Below, in pieces: positions 25,464 to 33,626 of a stretch of DNA of 64,000 bases (position 1 is its first letter; the number at the start of each line of letters is the position of its first letter). Made by a program: the position numbers and the translations under genes. This stretch comes from Bacillota bacterium (GTDB lineage: Bacteria > Bacillota > Clostridia > Lachnospirales > Lachnospiraceae), in contig JAEYFP010000022.1 in NCBI GenBank assembly GCA_023402845.1, forward strand, positions 98,258-162,257, written 5' to 3'. Under the pieces are notes generated by a model, which was not told the origin of the DNA, did no database searches, and saw only the letters and a program-made list of their open reading frames with translations.

Positions 25464-26831
25464 ATGAAGAGAAAAGTATTGGCTATTCTGCTTGCATGTA
25501 CGATGACCGCCGGTCTTGCGGCATGCGGCAGCACAGCGGCAGCTCCGGCAGAGGAGAGTGCGGCGGTAACAGAAGAGGCTCCTGAGACAGAAGAGGTAAA
25601 TGAGGAAGCACCGGCAGAAGAAGCGGCAGCAGGGCCTGTTACCTTAAATGTAACAACTACTTATGCTGGGAATGACGGCGGGGCGGCTACATACCAGAAG
25701 TATTTGGCACAGTACCAGGACGAAACAGGCAATACGATCAATGATGCATCGGGCACGGCAGATGAAGCTTTTAAGGCAAGGGTTCTGGCGGATTTTGAAG
25801 TCGGTTCCGAACCGGATGTTCTGTTCTACTTTAACGGACCGGACTCTAATTCGTTTGTCAGCGCAGGTAAGGTTGTATCAGTAGACGATATCAGAGCAGA
25901 ATTTCCTGATTACGCCTCCAATATGAAGGATGATATGCTTGGGGCTTCTCCGGTAGACGGCAAGAATTATTCGATTCCCGTAAACGGCTATTGGGAAGCA
26001 ATGTATGTCAACAAAGAGGTTTGTGAGGCAGCGGGTGTGGAGATTCCCGGCGCAGATACGACTTGGGAAGAGTTTATGGATATCTGTCAGAAAATCAAGG
26101 ATGCAGGCTATTCCCCGATTGCGGCATCTCTTGCGCAGGTACCGCATTACTGGTTTGAATATTCTATATTTAACTATACATCGGTTAAAACACACTGTGT
26201 GCTGCCGGAAAGTACGACAGATGCAAACGGAAAGGCATGGATCGACGGTATTACGGATGTAAAGGATTTATATGAAAAAGGCTATTTCCCCGACAATACC
26301 CTTTCTGCAACCGATGACGAGACATTCCAGATGTTCATTGACGGAAAGGCAGCCTTCCTGGTTGACGGCTCCTGGAAAGCAGGCGGAATTGCAGAAAAAA
26401 CGGACAATATTGATAACTTTACTGTTACCTATGTTCCGGGGCAGGGCGACAGAAAATCAACCGATATGATCGGCGGACTTTCTTCAGGATACTATATCAC
26501 GAAGAAAGCATGGGAGGACCCTGAAAAGCGTGAAGCAGCGGTGAAATTTGTGGAATATATGACGGGCGATGAAGCGGTATCCGAATTTGCACTCGTTTCC
26601 GCTACTGCTTTGAAAAACGGTGCAACGGTAGACGAGAGTACATTGAATTCCCTGCAGAAGGATTGTCTGACGCTATGTGCGGGTGCTACCGGAATAGCTG
26701 CGGCAGTACAGGATTTGGTTCCTCAGCCGTGCAGAGTGCCGGTATTTGACGGTATGCCCAACCTCGTAACAGGTAAGGCGGATATTGCCGAATCTGTACA
26801 GGAAGTGCTCGATTTAATCGCAGAGCAGTAA
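25464..26831 (+). CDS. ABC transporter sugar-binding lipoprotein (family 1 SBP)
   Basis: A 455-residue extracellular solute-binding lipoprotein. The signal peptide runs to a lipobox LAAC (cysteine about residue 22), followed by an Ala/Glu-rich linker (about 24-60) and a family 1 binding domain ending LDLIAEQ. GGGAGG lies 7-8 nt before the ATG at 25464; an upstream in-frame extension to 25377 has no signal sequence logic. In this locus it probably captures N,N'-diacetylchitobiose or longer chito-oligosaccharides. An intercistronic hairpin after the gene may raise its level relative to the permeases. Confidence 0.9.
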   Translation: MKRKVLAILLACTMTAGLAACGSTAAAPAEESAAVTEEAPETEEVNEEAPAEEAAAGPVTLNVTTTYAGNDGGAATYQKYLAQYQDETGNTINDASGTADEAFKARVLADFEVGSEPDVLFYFNGPDSNSFVSAGKVVSVDDIRAEFPDYASNMKDDMLGASPVDGKNYSIPVNGYWEAMYVNKEVCEAAGVEIPGADTTWEEFMDICQKIKDAGYSPIAASLAQVPHYWFEYSIFNYTSVKTHCVLPESTTDANGKAWIDGITDVKDLYEKGYFPDNTLSATDDETFQMFIDGKAAFLVDGSWKAGGIAEKTDNIDNFTVTYVPGQGDRKSTDMIGGLSSGYYITKKAWEDPEKREAAVKFVEYMTGDEAVSEFALVSATALKNGATVDESTLNSLQKDCLTLCAGATGIAAAVQDLVPQPCRVPVFDGMPNLVTGKADIAESVQEVLDLIAEQ

Positions 26832-26862
26832 GTACACAGAGTTGAGATAGGTATGACGATAC

Positions 26863-26898
26863 GGACCGGAGACAAAGTATTCTGCTTTTCTCCGGTCC
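26863..26898 (+). other. Intercistronic stem-loop between binding-protein and permease genes
   Basis: A perfect 10-bp inverted repeat GGACCGGAGA (26863-26872) and TCTCCGGTCC (26889-26898). The loop-side bases AAAG and CTTT can extend the stem after a one-base bulge. It is followed by TTTAAAA rather than a uridine run, so an mRNA 3'-end stabiliser or partial terminator is more likely than a full terminator. Confidence 0.65.
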
Positions 26899-26954
26899 CA
26901 TTTAAAAAGAACCTGTGAATATCAGAGTTGTTTAAGCAGGTGAAAGGAGCAAAA

Positions 26955-27842
26955 ATGGGAGCAAATATCTATAAAAATAAAAAGCCTGTTATCTTTTTCT
27001 TGATTCCTGCTTTTACATTTATGCTGATATTTCTTTATTATCCGTTTATACAGAATATTTTAAACAGCTTTCAGCATATTGCAGGGTTAGGAACAGCCGC
27101 AAAAGGAATGAATGACCCGTGGTATGAGAATTATATAAAAATGTTTCAGGATCCAAATATGAAAACCGCACTCGGCAATACGCTGTACATGGTTTTTATT
27201 ACACTGGTCGGGCAGGTCGGGATTGCTATTTTGCTTGCGCTGCTCGTCGACAATATCAAAAAGGGTGCAAAGTTCTTCCGGGTCGTCTATTTTTTTCCGA
27301 TTGTCGTATCGGCTACCGCGCTTGGCCTTTTATTTAATCTGATTTTTTTATACGATAAAGGAATGGTAAACCAGTTTCGGGAGCTGTTTGGTGCCGCGGA
27401 GCTTATGGACTTTAAAAATGAGGTGCATGCGATGCTTACGCTTGTTCTTCCGGTCATGTGGCAGTATGTGGGTTTTTATTTTATTATTTTGCTGACGGGA
27501 CTGAACAACATCTCAGAGGAGCTTTACGAGGCGGCAGCCATCGACGGTGCAAAACCGTTGCAGAAGGTACGCTATATTTCTCTGCCTCTTCTTCATAATG
27601 TTATTTGCACCTGCGTTGTTCTTGCGGTGACGGGTGCCCTGAAAGTTTTTGATCTGCCATGGGTGATGTTTCCGAAGGGAATGCCGTTCAATACGACATG
27701 GCTGACAGGCACGTATATGTACTATCAGGCATTTGATGCAAGCAACGTGGATTACAGCTCCGCAATTGCGGTATTCATCGTCATACTCGGCGTTGTGACC
27801 GCGAAGGTGGTCAACACGGTATTTCGCGAGAAAGAATACTAG
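26955..27842 (+). CDS. ABC sugar transporter permease, MalF/UgpA type
   Basis: A 295-residue permease with six predicted membrane helices and the EAA loop, seen as EELYEAAAIDGAKPLQKVRYISLPLL. The N-terminus KNKKPVIFFLIPAFTFMLIFLYYPF is typical of carbohydrate uptake family 1 permeases. ATG at 26955 is chosen because AAAGGAG lies 5 nt upstream. It ends 12 nt before the second permease, with which it forms the membrane channel. No ABC ATPase gene is present in the locus. Confidence 0.92.
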   Translation: MGANIYKNKKPVIFFLIPAFTFMLIFLYYPFIQNILNSFQHIAGLGTAAKGMNDPWYENYIKMFQDPNMKTALGNTLYMVFITLVGQVGIAILLALLVDNIKKGAKFFRVVYFFPIVVSATALGLLFNLIFLYDKGMVNQFRELFGAAELMDFKNEVHAMLTLVLPVMWQYVGFYFIILLTGLNNISEELYEAAAIDGAKPLQKVRYISLPLLHNVICTCVVLAVTGALKVFDLPWVMFPKGMPFNTTWLTGTYMYYQAFDASNVDYSSAIAVFIVILGVVTAKVVNTVFREKEY

Positions 27843-27854
27843 GAGGAGAGGAAA

Positions 27855-28709
27855 ATGAAAAAGAAATTCAGCATCGGATACCTGTTCGTATATGCGGCGT
27901 TGATTTCGTGGGCACTTACGACAATCTATCCGATTTTCTGGGTAGTCATGAATTCCTTCAAAGATAAAAAGTATATTGTTTCCGATTCGTTTTCTTTGCC
28001 GGCAGGAGACCTGTTCACACTTGATAATTACAAGCTGGCATTTGATAAAATGAATATTTTCGGTGCTTATTTTAACAGCATCATCATTTCCTGTACGGTT
28101 GCAATTTTGGCAATTCTGCTTGCGGGCTTCGCTTCTTATGCGCTTGTACGCTACGAATTCAGGGGAAGAGCATTTTTGCAGTCGATTGTCGTGGCAGGTA
28201 TGATGTTCCCTGCTTTTTCGACAATCATTCCTGTTTTTCGTATGGAAAATTCCTGGGGAATCGTCAACACGGAAAGCGTCTGGCTGTCGCTGCTCGCAGT
28301 AGCTCTTCCGCAGATTGCGGGCAACCTGTCCTTTGCGATTGTCGTATTGTCCGGCTATATCAGGACAATTCCCGTGGATTTAGAGGAGGCGGCTTATATG
28401 GAGGGCTGTAATGCGTTCCAAATCTTCTTCAAGGTCATTGTGCCGCTGACAAAGCCCTCGTTTGCGACGGTTGGCATCTTCTCGTTCCTTTGGAGCTATA
28501 ACGACCTGTTTACACAGAATTTCTTCCTGCGCCTCAAGGAGCATTGGGCTATCACGAGACTGTTAAGTGAACTGACATCCAGAGAAGGCACAAATTACGG
28601 CCTTATGGCCTCCACTGTTACAATGGTAGTCGTGCCTGTCCTGATTGTCTACATCCTTTTACAGAAGTATATTATTAAGGGAATGACAGCAGGAGCTGTT
28701 AAAGGCTAA
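27855..28709 (+). CDS. ABC sugar transporter permease, MalG/UgpE type
   Basis: A 284-residue permease with six predicted helices and the EAA loop DLEEAAYMEGCNAFQIFFKVIVPLTKP. The TIYPIFWVVMNSFKD motif after the first helix and the short C-terminal QKYIIKGMTAGAVKG are characteristic of MalG-type subunits. AGGAGAGG precedes the ATG. Together with the binding protein and the first permease it forms an importer that needs an ATPase encoded elsewhere, as with MsmX/UgpC-type shared ATPases in Firmicutes. Confidence 0.93.
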   Translation: MKKKFSIGYLFVYAALISWALTTIYPIFWVVMNSFKDKKYIVSDSFSLPAGDLFTLDNYKLAFDKMNIFGAYFNSIIISCTVAILAILLAGFASYALVRYEFRGRAFLQSIVVAGMMFPAFSTIIPVFRMENSWGIVNTESVWLSLLAVALPQIAGNLSFAIVVLSGYIRTIPVDLEEAAYMEGCNAFQIFFKVIVPLTKPSFATVGIFSFLWSYNDLFTQNFFLRLKEHWAITRLLSELTSREGTNYGLMASTVTMVVVPVLIVYILLQKYIIKGMTAGAVKG

Positions 28710-28755
28710 ACAGAGAGAGGGGATACAGAATTCTCTGTTCCAATAAAATAAATTA

Positions 28756-28764
28756 TGCTATACT
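28756..28764 (+). promoter_or_regulatory. Extended -10 element before the response regulator gene
   Basis: TGCTATACT at 28756-28764 is identical to the extended -10 of the phosphorylase promoter (19611-19619). No good -35 box is visible at normal spacing, which is acceptable for an extended -10 promoter. It lies 30 nt before the ATG. Confidence 0.42.
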
Positions 28765-28794
28765 TTTCTATCATGGAAGAGCAGAGGGATAGGC

Positions 28795-29553
28795 ATGTAT
28801 AAAGTAGTGATCATAGACGATGAGCCGGTGATCGTGGAAGGGCTTACGCGAAGCATCAAATGGGAAGAATGGGGCTGTGAGGTTGTCGGAAGCGCTTTAA
28901 ACGGCGTGGAGGGCATTGCTCTTGTCAGGGAAAAGGAACCGGATATTTTAATTACCGATATCAGTATGCCTCAAATGGACGGTCTGACAATGATCGCGGG
29001 TTTAAAATCCCAATATGAAATGATGGAAATTATGATTCTGACAGGGTATCGGGATTTTGACTATGCACAGCAGGCAATTAGGCTCGGCGTGACAAGGCTC
29101 CTTTTAAAGCCCTCAAAAATGGAGGAGCTGACAGAGGCAATCACGGCTATGACGGTAAATTTAAAAAGAACGGCAGAGACAGCGTTCCCCTGCTTTGAGC
29201 GGGAGGGTGCAGATATAAAAAATGAAGCAGGCAGTTTTATCGTCAACAATGCGCTGACCTATATCGGGGAGCATTATCGGGAAAAACTGACTCTGACGGA
29301 TGTGGCAAATCAGATTTATGTCAGCCAGTGGCATTTGAGCAAACTGCTCAACAAGCATACGGAGCATACGTTTTCAGAACTGTTAAACGGTGTACGCATC
29401 GAGGCAGCCAAAGAGCTGCTGAAAGATCCGGCCCTTCGCATCGGCGATATTGCCGATGCGGTCGGATTCATGGATATGGCACATTTTTCCCGCGTATTTA
29501 AAAAACAGGTCGGTATCTCCGCAAATGAATATCGAAATACGATACCGAAATAA
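28795..29553 (+). CDS. AraC-type response regulator (YesN-like)
   Basis: A 252-residue regulator with an N-terminal receiver (D8/D9 acidic pair, phospho-acceptor D55 in LITDISMP, KPS lysine) and a C-terminal AraC-type double helix-turn-helix from about residue 150, including LTLTDVANQIYVSQWHLSKLL and IGDIADAVGFMDMAHFSRVFKK. The linker is unusually short for YesN proteins, which often exceed 400 residues. It is probably the partner of the YesM-type kinase at 23578. The gene has an extended -10 upstream and ends 12 nt before the convergent nagA. Confidence 0.9.
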   Translation: MYKVVIIDDEPVIVEGLTRSIKWEEWGCEVVGSALNGVEGIALVREKEPDILITDISMPQMDGLTMIAGLKSQYEMMEIMILTGYRDFDYAQQAIRLGVTRLLLKPSKMEELTEAITAMTVNLKRTAETAFPCFEREGADIKNEAGSFIVNNALTYIGEHYREKLTLTDVANQIYVSQWHLSKLLNKHTEHTFSELLNGVRIEAAKELLKDPALRIGDIADAVGFMDMAHFSRVFKKQVGISANEYRNTIPK

Positions 29554-29565
29554 AGAAAATGGTTG

Positions 29566-30738
29566 TTACTTTACCAGTACACCATGATGGATGATGTGCC
29601 GAATTGTGAAGTCAAGGTTAAGCACGAGCAGGTCAGCGGCCTTTTCTTTCTCGATGGAGCCAAGCCTTCGATCCATTCCGATGGAACGTGCTGGATTTAA
29701 CGTGGCAGCCGCAATTGCCTGATCCATCGGAATGCCGCAGGAAATAGCATACAGCATACAATCAAAAAGATTGGTAGCCGAACCTGCAATTGTCCCGTCC
29801 GAAAGTGTTGCCAGACGGCCATCTTCGACTTTGACAGCCTGACCGCCAAGGGAATAATCTCCGGGAGGCATTCCGGCTGCCATCATGCTGTCGCTGATCA
29901 AAATGACATGCTGAGGATCGAACATTTTGAATGTAGAGCGGATGACGGAAGGATGTACATGGATTCCATCGCTGATCAGCTCCACATCACAGTCCATATC
30001 GGCGGCCGCGCCGATCACGCCGGGTGCCCGGTGGGAAAATGGCGGCATCGCATTGTAAAGATGCGTTACATGGGAAGCGCCACTTTTGAACGCCCGAAGT
30101 GCGGTCTCATAGTCCGCAGTTGTATGTGCCACCGATATGACCACTAAATTTTTCAGTTCTTCAATTGCCTCCATGCTGCCGGGGAGTTCCGGTGCAATCG
30201 AGAGTATTTTTAAAAGCCCGTCCGCAGCAATCGCCAGTTCCTTAATTTCATTTACATACGGAAGACGTAAATATTCCGGATTTTGTGCGCCTTTCTTCTC
30301 GTGGGAAAGATAAGGACCCTCCAAATGGATGCCAATAAGGGCGGCCATACTTGCACTTTCCTTTATCGAATGTTTCTGATGGTCGGCAAACTTGACAGCT
30401 TCCCTGCAAATAGAAAGCAGCTTTTCTTCCGACAGGGTCATTGTAGCCGGACAGATGGAAGTGATGCCATGCTGAAGCTGATAGCCTGCGATTGCTTCAA
30501 ATGCTTCCATCGTACCATCACAGAAATCATATCCGACGCAGCCGTGAAAATGAATATCGATCAGACCGGGAATGACATAACAGCCTGAGGCGTCAATGAC
30601 CGTATCATTAAAACTGCCCGAAGATGCCGGAAAACGGTCTTCCGGAATAAAACCGGCAATGACGGATTCCTCCGTGATCACCGCGCCTTTTTCAAAACGG
30701 CACTGTTCAGTAAAAACCGATCCGTTTTTTATAATCAT
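29566..30738 (-). CDS. nagA: N-acetylglucosamine-6-phosphate deacetylase
   Basis: A 390-residue amidohydrolase that converts GlcNAc-6-P to GlcN-6-P and acetate. Visible motifs: GLIDIHFHGCVGYDFCDG, the metal ligand region HLEGPYLSHEKKGAQNPEYL, SVAHTTADYE, the HLYNAMPPFSHRAPG substrate loop, and the catalytic aspartate in LISDSMMAAG. The ATG at 30738 overlaps the nagB stop (ATGA) and has AGAGGGA upstream, so the two are coupled; a longer frame to 30768 lies inside nagB. Convergent with the response regulator gene. Confidence 0.95.
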   Translation of the reverse strand: MIIKNGSVFTEQCRFEKGAVITEESVIAGFIPEDRFPASSGSFNDTVIDASGCYVIPGLIDIHFHGCVGYDFCDGTMEAFEAIAGYQLQHGITSICPATMTLSEEKLLSICREAVKFADHQKHSIKESASMAALIGIHLEGPYLSHEKKGAQNPEYLRLPYVNEIKELAIAADGLLKILSIAPELPGSMEAIEELKNLVVISVAHTTADYETALRAFKSGASHVTHLYNAMPPFSHRAPGVIGAAADMDCDVELISDGIHVHPSVIRSTFKMFDPQHVILISDSMMAAGMPPGDYSLGGQAVKVEDGRLATLSDGTIAGSATNLFDCMLYAISCGIPMDQAIAAATLNPARSIGMDRRLGSIEKEKAADLLVLNLDFTIRHIIHHGVLVK

Positions 30739-31484
30739 AAGTTCCCTCTTTTCTGTTGTGAGAAACAAGATATTGCGGCTTCGTCGCAGACAACCGTCAC
30801 ATCACGGTGGAATTGCAGGATAGATGCGGGCACGCGCGGCGTGACTGGGCCAAAGAAGGCGTCTTTCATGATTTGGGCCTTTGCCTTTCCGGTTGCGATG
30901 AGAACAACCTTTCTTGCCTGCATAATTGTTTGGATGCCCATTGTATAGGCCTGCTTCGGAACCTCGTCAATTGATGCAAAGAAACGGGCATTTGCCTGAA
31001 CGGTACTTTCCGCTAAATCTACACAATGTGTTTCTTTTTCAAAAATATCCGAAGGCTCGTTAAAACCGATATGTCCGTTTAAGCCAAGCCCAAGCAGTTG
31101 CAGATCGATGCCGTCCCGTTCACTTATAATTCGGTTGTAATCGGCGCAGGCTTTTTCAGAATCCGGTTCCAGTCCGTTTGGAACAAACGTATTTTCCGGC
31201 TTGATATTGATATGCAAAAAGAGGTGTTTATCCATAAAATTACGGTAGCTCTGGTCGTTTTCCGGTGAAAGGCCCTTGTATTCATCGAGATTAACAGAAC
31301 TGACTTGCGAAAAATCGAGTTCTCCTTCCTGATATTTTTTGATCAGCTGTTCATAAGTGCCGATCGGCGTGGAGCCTGTGGCAAGTCCGAGTACACAGTT
31401 CGGCTTCATGACAATTTGTGCTCCGATCAAGCATGCAGCAGCCTTACTGGCAGAATCATAGTCTTTCGTTTGAATAATCCTCAT
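30735..31484 (-). CDS. nagB: Glucosamine-6-phosphate deaminase
   Basis: A 249-residue NagB that converts GlcN-6-P to fructose-6-P and ammonia. Family motifs: GLATGSTPIGTYEQL, the SSVNLDEYKGL active-site stretch, and LGLNGHIGFNEPSD. ATG at 31484 matches the family N-terminus MRIIQTKDYD and has GGAGGG upstream; the extra frame to 31583 is leader. First gene of the nagB-nagA unit, from a predicted promoter at 31555-31583 on the minus strand. Completes the pathway that begins with the chitobiose phosphorylase. Confidence 0.95.
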   Translation of the reverse strand: MRIIQTKDYDSASKAAACLIGAQIVMKPNCVLGLATGSTPIGTYEQLIKKYQEGELDFSQVSSVNLDEYKGLSPENDQSYRNFMDKHLFLHINIKPENTFVPNGLEPDSEKACADYNRIISERDGIDLQLLGLGLNGHIGFNEPSDIFEKETHCVDLAESTVQANARFFASIDEVPKQAYTMGIQTIMQARKVVLIATGKAKAQIMKDAFFGPVTPRVPASILQFHRDVTVVCDEAAISCFSQQKRGNL

Positions 31485-31506
31485 ATCATACCCTCCGTAT
31501 TCAGGC

Positions 31507-31530
31507 AGTCGGCAGCCGTCTACTGCCGCA
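31507..31530 (-). other. GC-rich hairpin in the nagB leader
   Basis: On the minus strand, CGGCAG and CTGCCG (within 31507-31530) can pair around a short loop in the nagB 5' leader, about 25 nt before the ATG. It may be a regulatory or stabilising element; it does not match a riboswitch I recognise. Confidence 0.35.
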
Positions 31531-31554
31531 TACCCGATAGATTTTAATAACCTT

Positions 31555-31583
31555 ATCATAACAGAACGGAAAAAAGACTTCAA
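31555..31583 (-). promoter_or_regulatory. Predicted nagB promoter (minus strand)
   Basis: Read on the minus strand: TTGAAG (complement of 31578-31583), 17-nt spacer, TATGAT (complement of 31555-31560). It lies about 70 nt upstream of nagB and is back-to-back with the phosphate permease promoter at 31591. Confidence 0.55.
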
Positions 31584-31590
31584 TAACTGG

Positions 31591-31619
31591 TTGCAAGATA
31601 CACAATTTCAGATTATAAT
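31591..31619 (+). promoter_or_regulatory. Predicted promoter of the phosphate permease operon
   Basis: TTGCAA (31591-31596), 17-nt spacer, perfect -10 TATAAT (31614-31619). It lies 100 nt before the permease start and is divergent from the nagB promoter, only 7 nt away. Confidence 0.62.
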
Positions 31620-31719
31620 AGACAAATAGGGTCAAAAAAAGACGAAAAACAGTAGGTCACTGCAAAGTGCCGGATTATATAAGAAATCTAAATAAAAGAG
31701 CAGAGAGTAGGAGGACACT

Positions 31720-32772
31720 TTGGAGATTGGATTTATAGAGTTCATGAGACAAATCACCAGTAATCCGATATTGTTTTTGACGGTGTTGCTGACGCTGGGC
31801 GTTATTTTTGTAAACGGGTGGACGGATGCACCGAATGCGATCGCCACCTGTGTATCAACAAGAGCAATGCCGGCTCGTTCGGCAATATTGATGTCAGCAG
31901 TTTTCAACTTTTTAGGTGTTCTCGGTATGACACTTGTCAATGCCACCGTAGCGATGACCATTAAAAATATGGTTAATTTTGACGGAAACAGCCAAGATGC
32001 GATTGTTGCATTATGTGCAGCGCTGTTTGGGATTATTATCTGGGCTGTCGTTGCATGGTACTTTGGAATTCCTACGAGTGAAAGCCATGCGCTGATCGCA
32101 GGTTTGTCAGGTGCAGCCATTGCGCTCCACAGCAGTTTTGACGGCATTAACGGAGAAGAGTGGATCAAAGTCATTTACGGACTTGTTTTATCGACACTCC
32201 TCGGCTTTGTGTCCGGCTTCTTAATTACAAAATTGACGATGCTTATCTGCAGGGATATGGACAGGCGTAAGACGAATGTATTTTTCCGAAACGCGCAGAT
32301 TTTCGGCGGCGCTGCAATGTCGTTCATGCATGGCGCACAGGATGGACAGAAGTTCATGGGTGTTTTGATTTTGGGTGTATTTTTGGTAAACGGACAAGAT
32401 GCTACGGGCAATGTGGCACTTCCGGTTTGGATGATGCTGCTTTGTTCTGCTGTGATGGCACTGGGTACGTCGATTGGTGGCTATAAGATCATCAAAGCGG
32501 TAGGACTTGATATGGTAAAGCTGGAAAGCTATCAGGGCTTTGCGGCTGATTTGGCAGCGACTTTTTGTTTGCTGCTTTCTTCGGTTTTTGGGATTCCTGT
32601 CAGCACGACTCATACAAAGACGACGGCAATTATGGGAGTTGGCGCGACGAAGCGGCTTTCAGCAGTCAATTTTAATGTCGTCAAGGATATGGTTCTGACT
32701 TGGGTTCTGACATTTCCAGGCTGCGGTCTGATTGGGTTTTTGATCACGAAGCTGTTCGTGCGGCTGTTTTAA
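31720..32772 (+). CDS. Low-affinity inorganic phosphate permease (PiT family)
   Basis: A 350-residue PiT-family transporter with about ten hydrophobic helices and the two conserved repeats: FVNGWTDAPNAIATCVSTRAM near the N-terminus and STTHTKTTAIMGVGATKR near the C-terminus. It probably imports phosphate with a cation. TTG at 31720 is the start, supported by AGGAGG 5 nt upstream. The DUF47 gene follows after 101 nt, the common pit-DUF47 pairing. Confidence 0.9.
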   Translation: MEIGFIEFMRQITSNPILFLTVLLTLGVIFVNGWTDAPNAIATCVSTRAMPARSAILMSAVFNFLGVLGMTLVNATVAMTIKNMVNFDGNSQDAIVALCAALFGIIIWAVVAWYFGIPTSESHALIAGLSGAAIALHSSFDGINGEEWIKVIYGLVLSTLLGFVSGFLITKLTMLICRDMDRRKTNVFFRNAQIFGGAAMSFMHGAQDGQKFMGVLILGVFLVNGQDATGNVALPVWMMLLCSAVMALGTSIGGYKIIKAVGLDMVKLESYQGFAADLAATFCLLLSSVFGIPVSTTHTKTTAIMGVGATKRLSAVNFNVVKDMVLTWVLTFPGCGLIGFLITKLFVRLF

Positions 32773-32873
32773 AGTTTGGCGGACAGAAGTGGTATTTTGC
32801 ATGGAAGTGAGTTTGACGGGTCCGTGCGAGACAAAATATACATGCATAAAAAGTACATGCGGATAGGGGTAAA

Positions 32874-33494
32874 ATGGCAAAGAAAGATGATTTTTATTTT
32901 GACTGTTTTGTGAAATGCGTGGAGCTGTCCTGCACAGCGGCAGAGCTTCTGGAGGAAATACTGAAAAATTTTAATGAAGAAACGCTGAAAACGAAGCTGG
33001 AGGAGATTCATGAAGTGGAGCATGCGGCGGATCAGGAAAAGCATGCACTGATGAATGAACTGACACGGGCGTTCATGACACCGATTGAGCGGAATGATAT
33101 TGTAGCATTAAGCCAGAATATTGATGACGTGACAGACAGCATTGAGGATACGTTGATACACATTTATGTAAATCGTGTTTCTACGATCAGGCCGGAAGGT
33201 ATTCAGTTCGCTTCTTTGATCGTAAAGTGCTGTAAAGAATTAAAGAGCCTGATGGAAGAGTTCCGTAACTTTAAAAAATCGAAACATTTAAAAGAGCATA
33301 TTATCATGATCAACCAGATGGAAGAGGAAGGCGACCGCCTATATCTAAAGGCGATGCGGGAGCTGCATAAAAAGGATACACCGCCGCTTGAAGTCATCGC
33401 ATGGCGTGAGATCTATGATTATCTTGAGGACTGCTGCGATGCCTGTGAGGATGTTGCAGATATTGTGGAGAGCATCGTGATTGAGAATACGTAA
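32874..33494 (+). CDS. DUF47 / PhoU-like phosphate transport regulator
   Basis: A 206-residue all-helical DUF47 protein, the PhoU-like partner of PiT permeases. Recognisable segments are EEIHEVEHAADQEKHAL, FMTPIERNDIVALSQNIDDVTDSIEDT and DYLEDCCDACEDVADIVESIV, which carry the E/D-x3-D metal-binding pattern of the PhoU fold. It is thought to limit or tune PiT activity. It is the last gene before a bidirectional terminator. Confidence 0.9.
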   Translation: MAKKDDFYFDCFVKCVELSCTAAELLEEILKNFNEETLKTKLEEIHEVEHAADQEKHALMNELTRAFMTPIERNDIVALSQNIDDVTDSIEDTLIHIYVNRVSTIRPEGIQFASLIVKCCKELKSLMEEFRNFKKSKHLKEHIIMINQMEEEGDRLYLKAMRELHKKDTPPLEVIAWREIYDYLEDCCDACEDVADIVESIVIENT

Positions 33495-33542
33495 GCTGAA
33501 TTTGCATATTCAAAGGAAAAGTTTTATATTTCCTGTTTATAG

Positions 33543-33590
33543 AAATAAAAGAAAGAACATGACCATATGGCCATGTTCTTTCTTTTATTT
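33543..33590. terminator. Bidirectional terminator between DUF47 and CAP genes
   Basis: A perfect 19-bp inverted repeat, arms 33543-33561 and 33572-33590, around a 10-nt loop containing CCATATGG. The arms are A-rich on one side and T-rich on the other, so a uridine run follows the GC part of the stem on both strands. It lies between two convergent genes. Confidence 0.85.
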
Positions 33591-33626
33591 ACTGCTCATG
33601 AGAATTATCGCTGCATCATGTAATGG

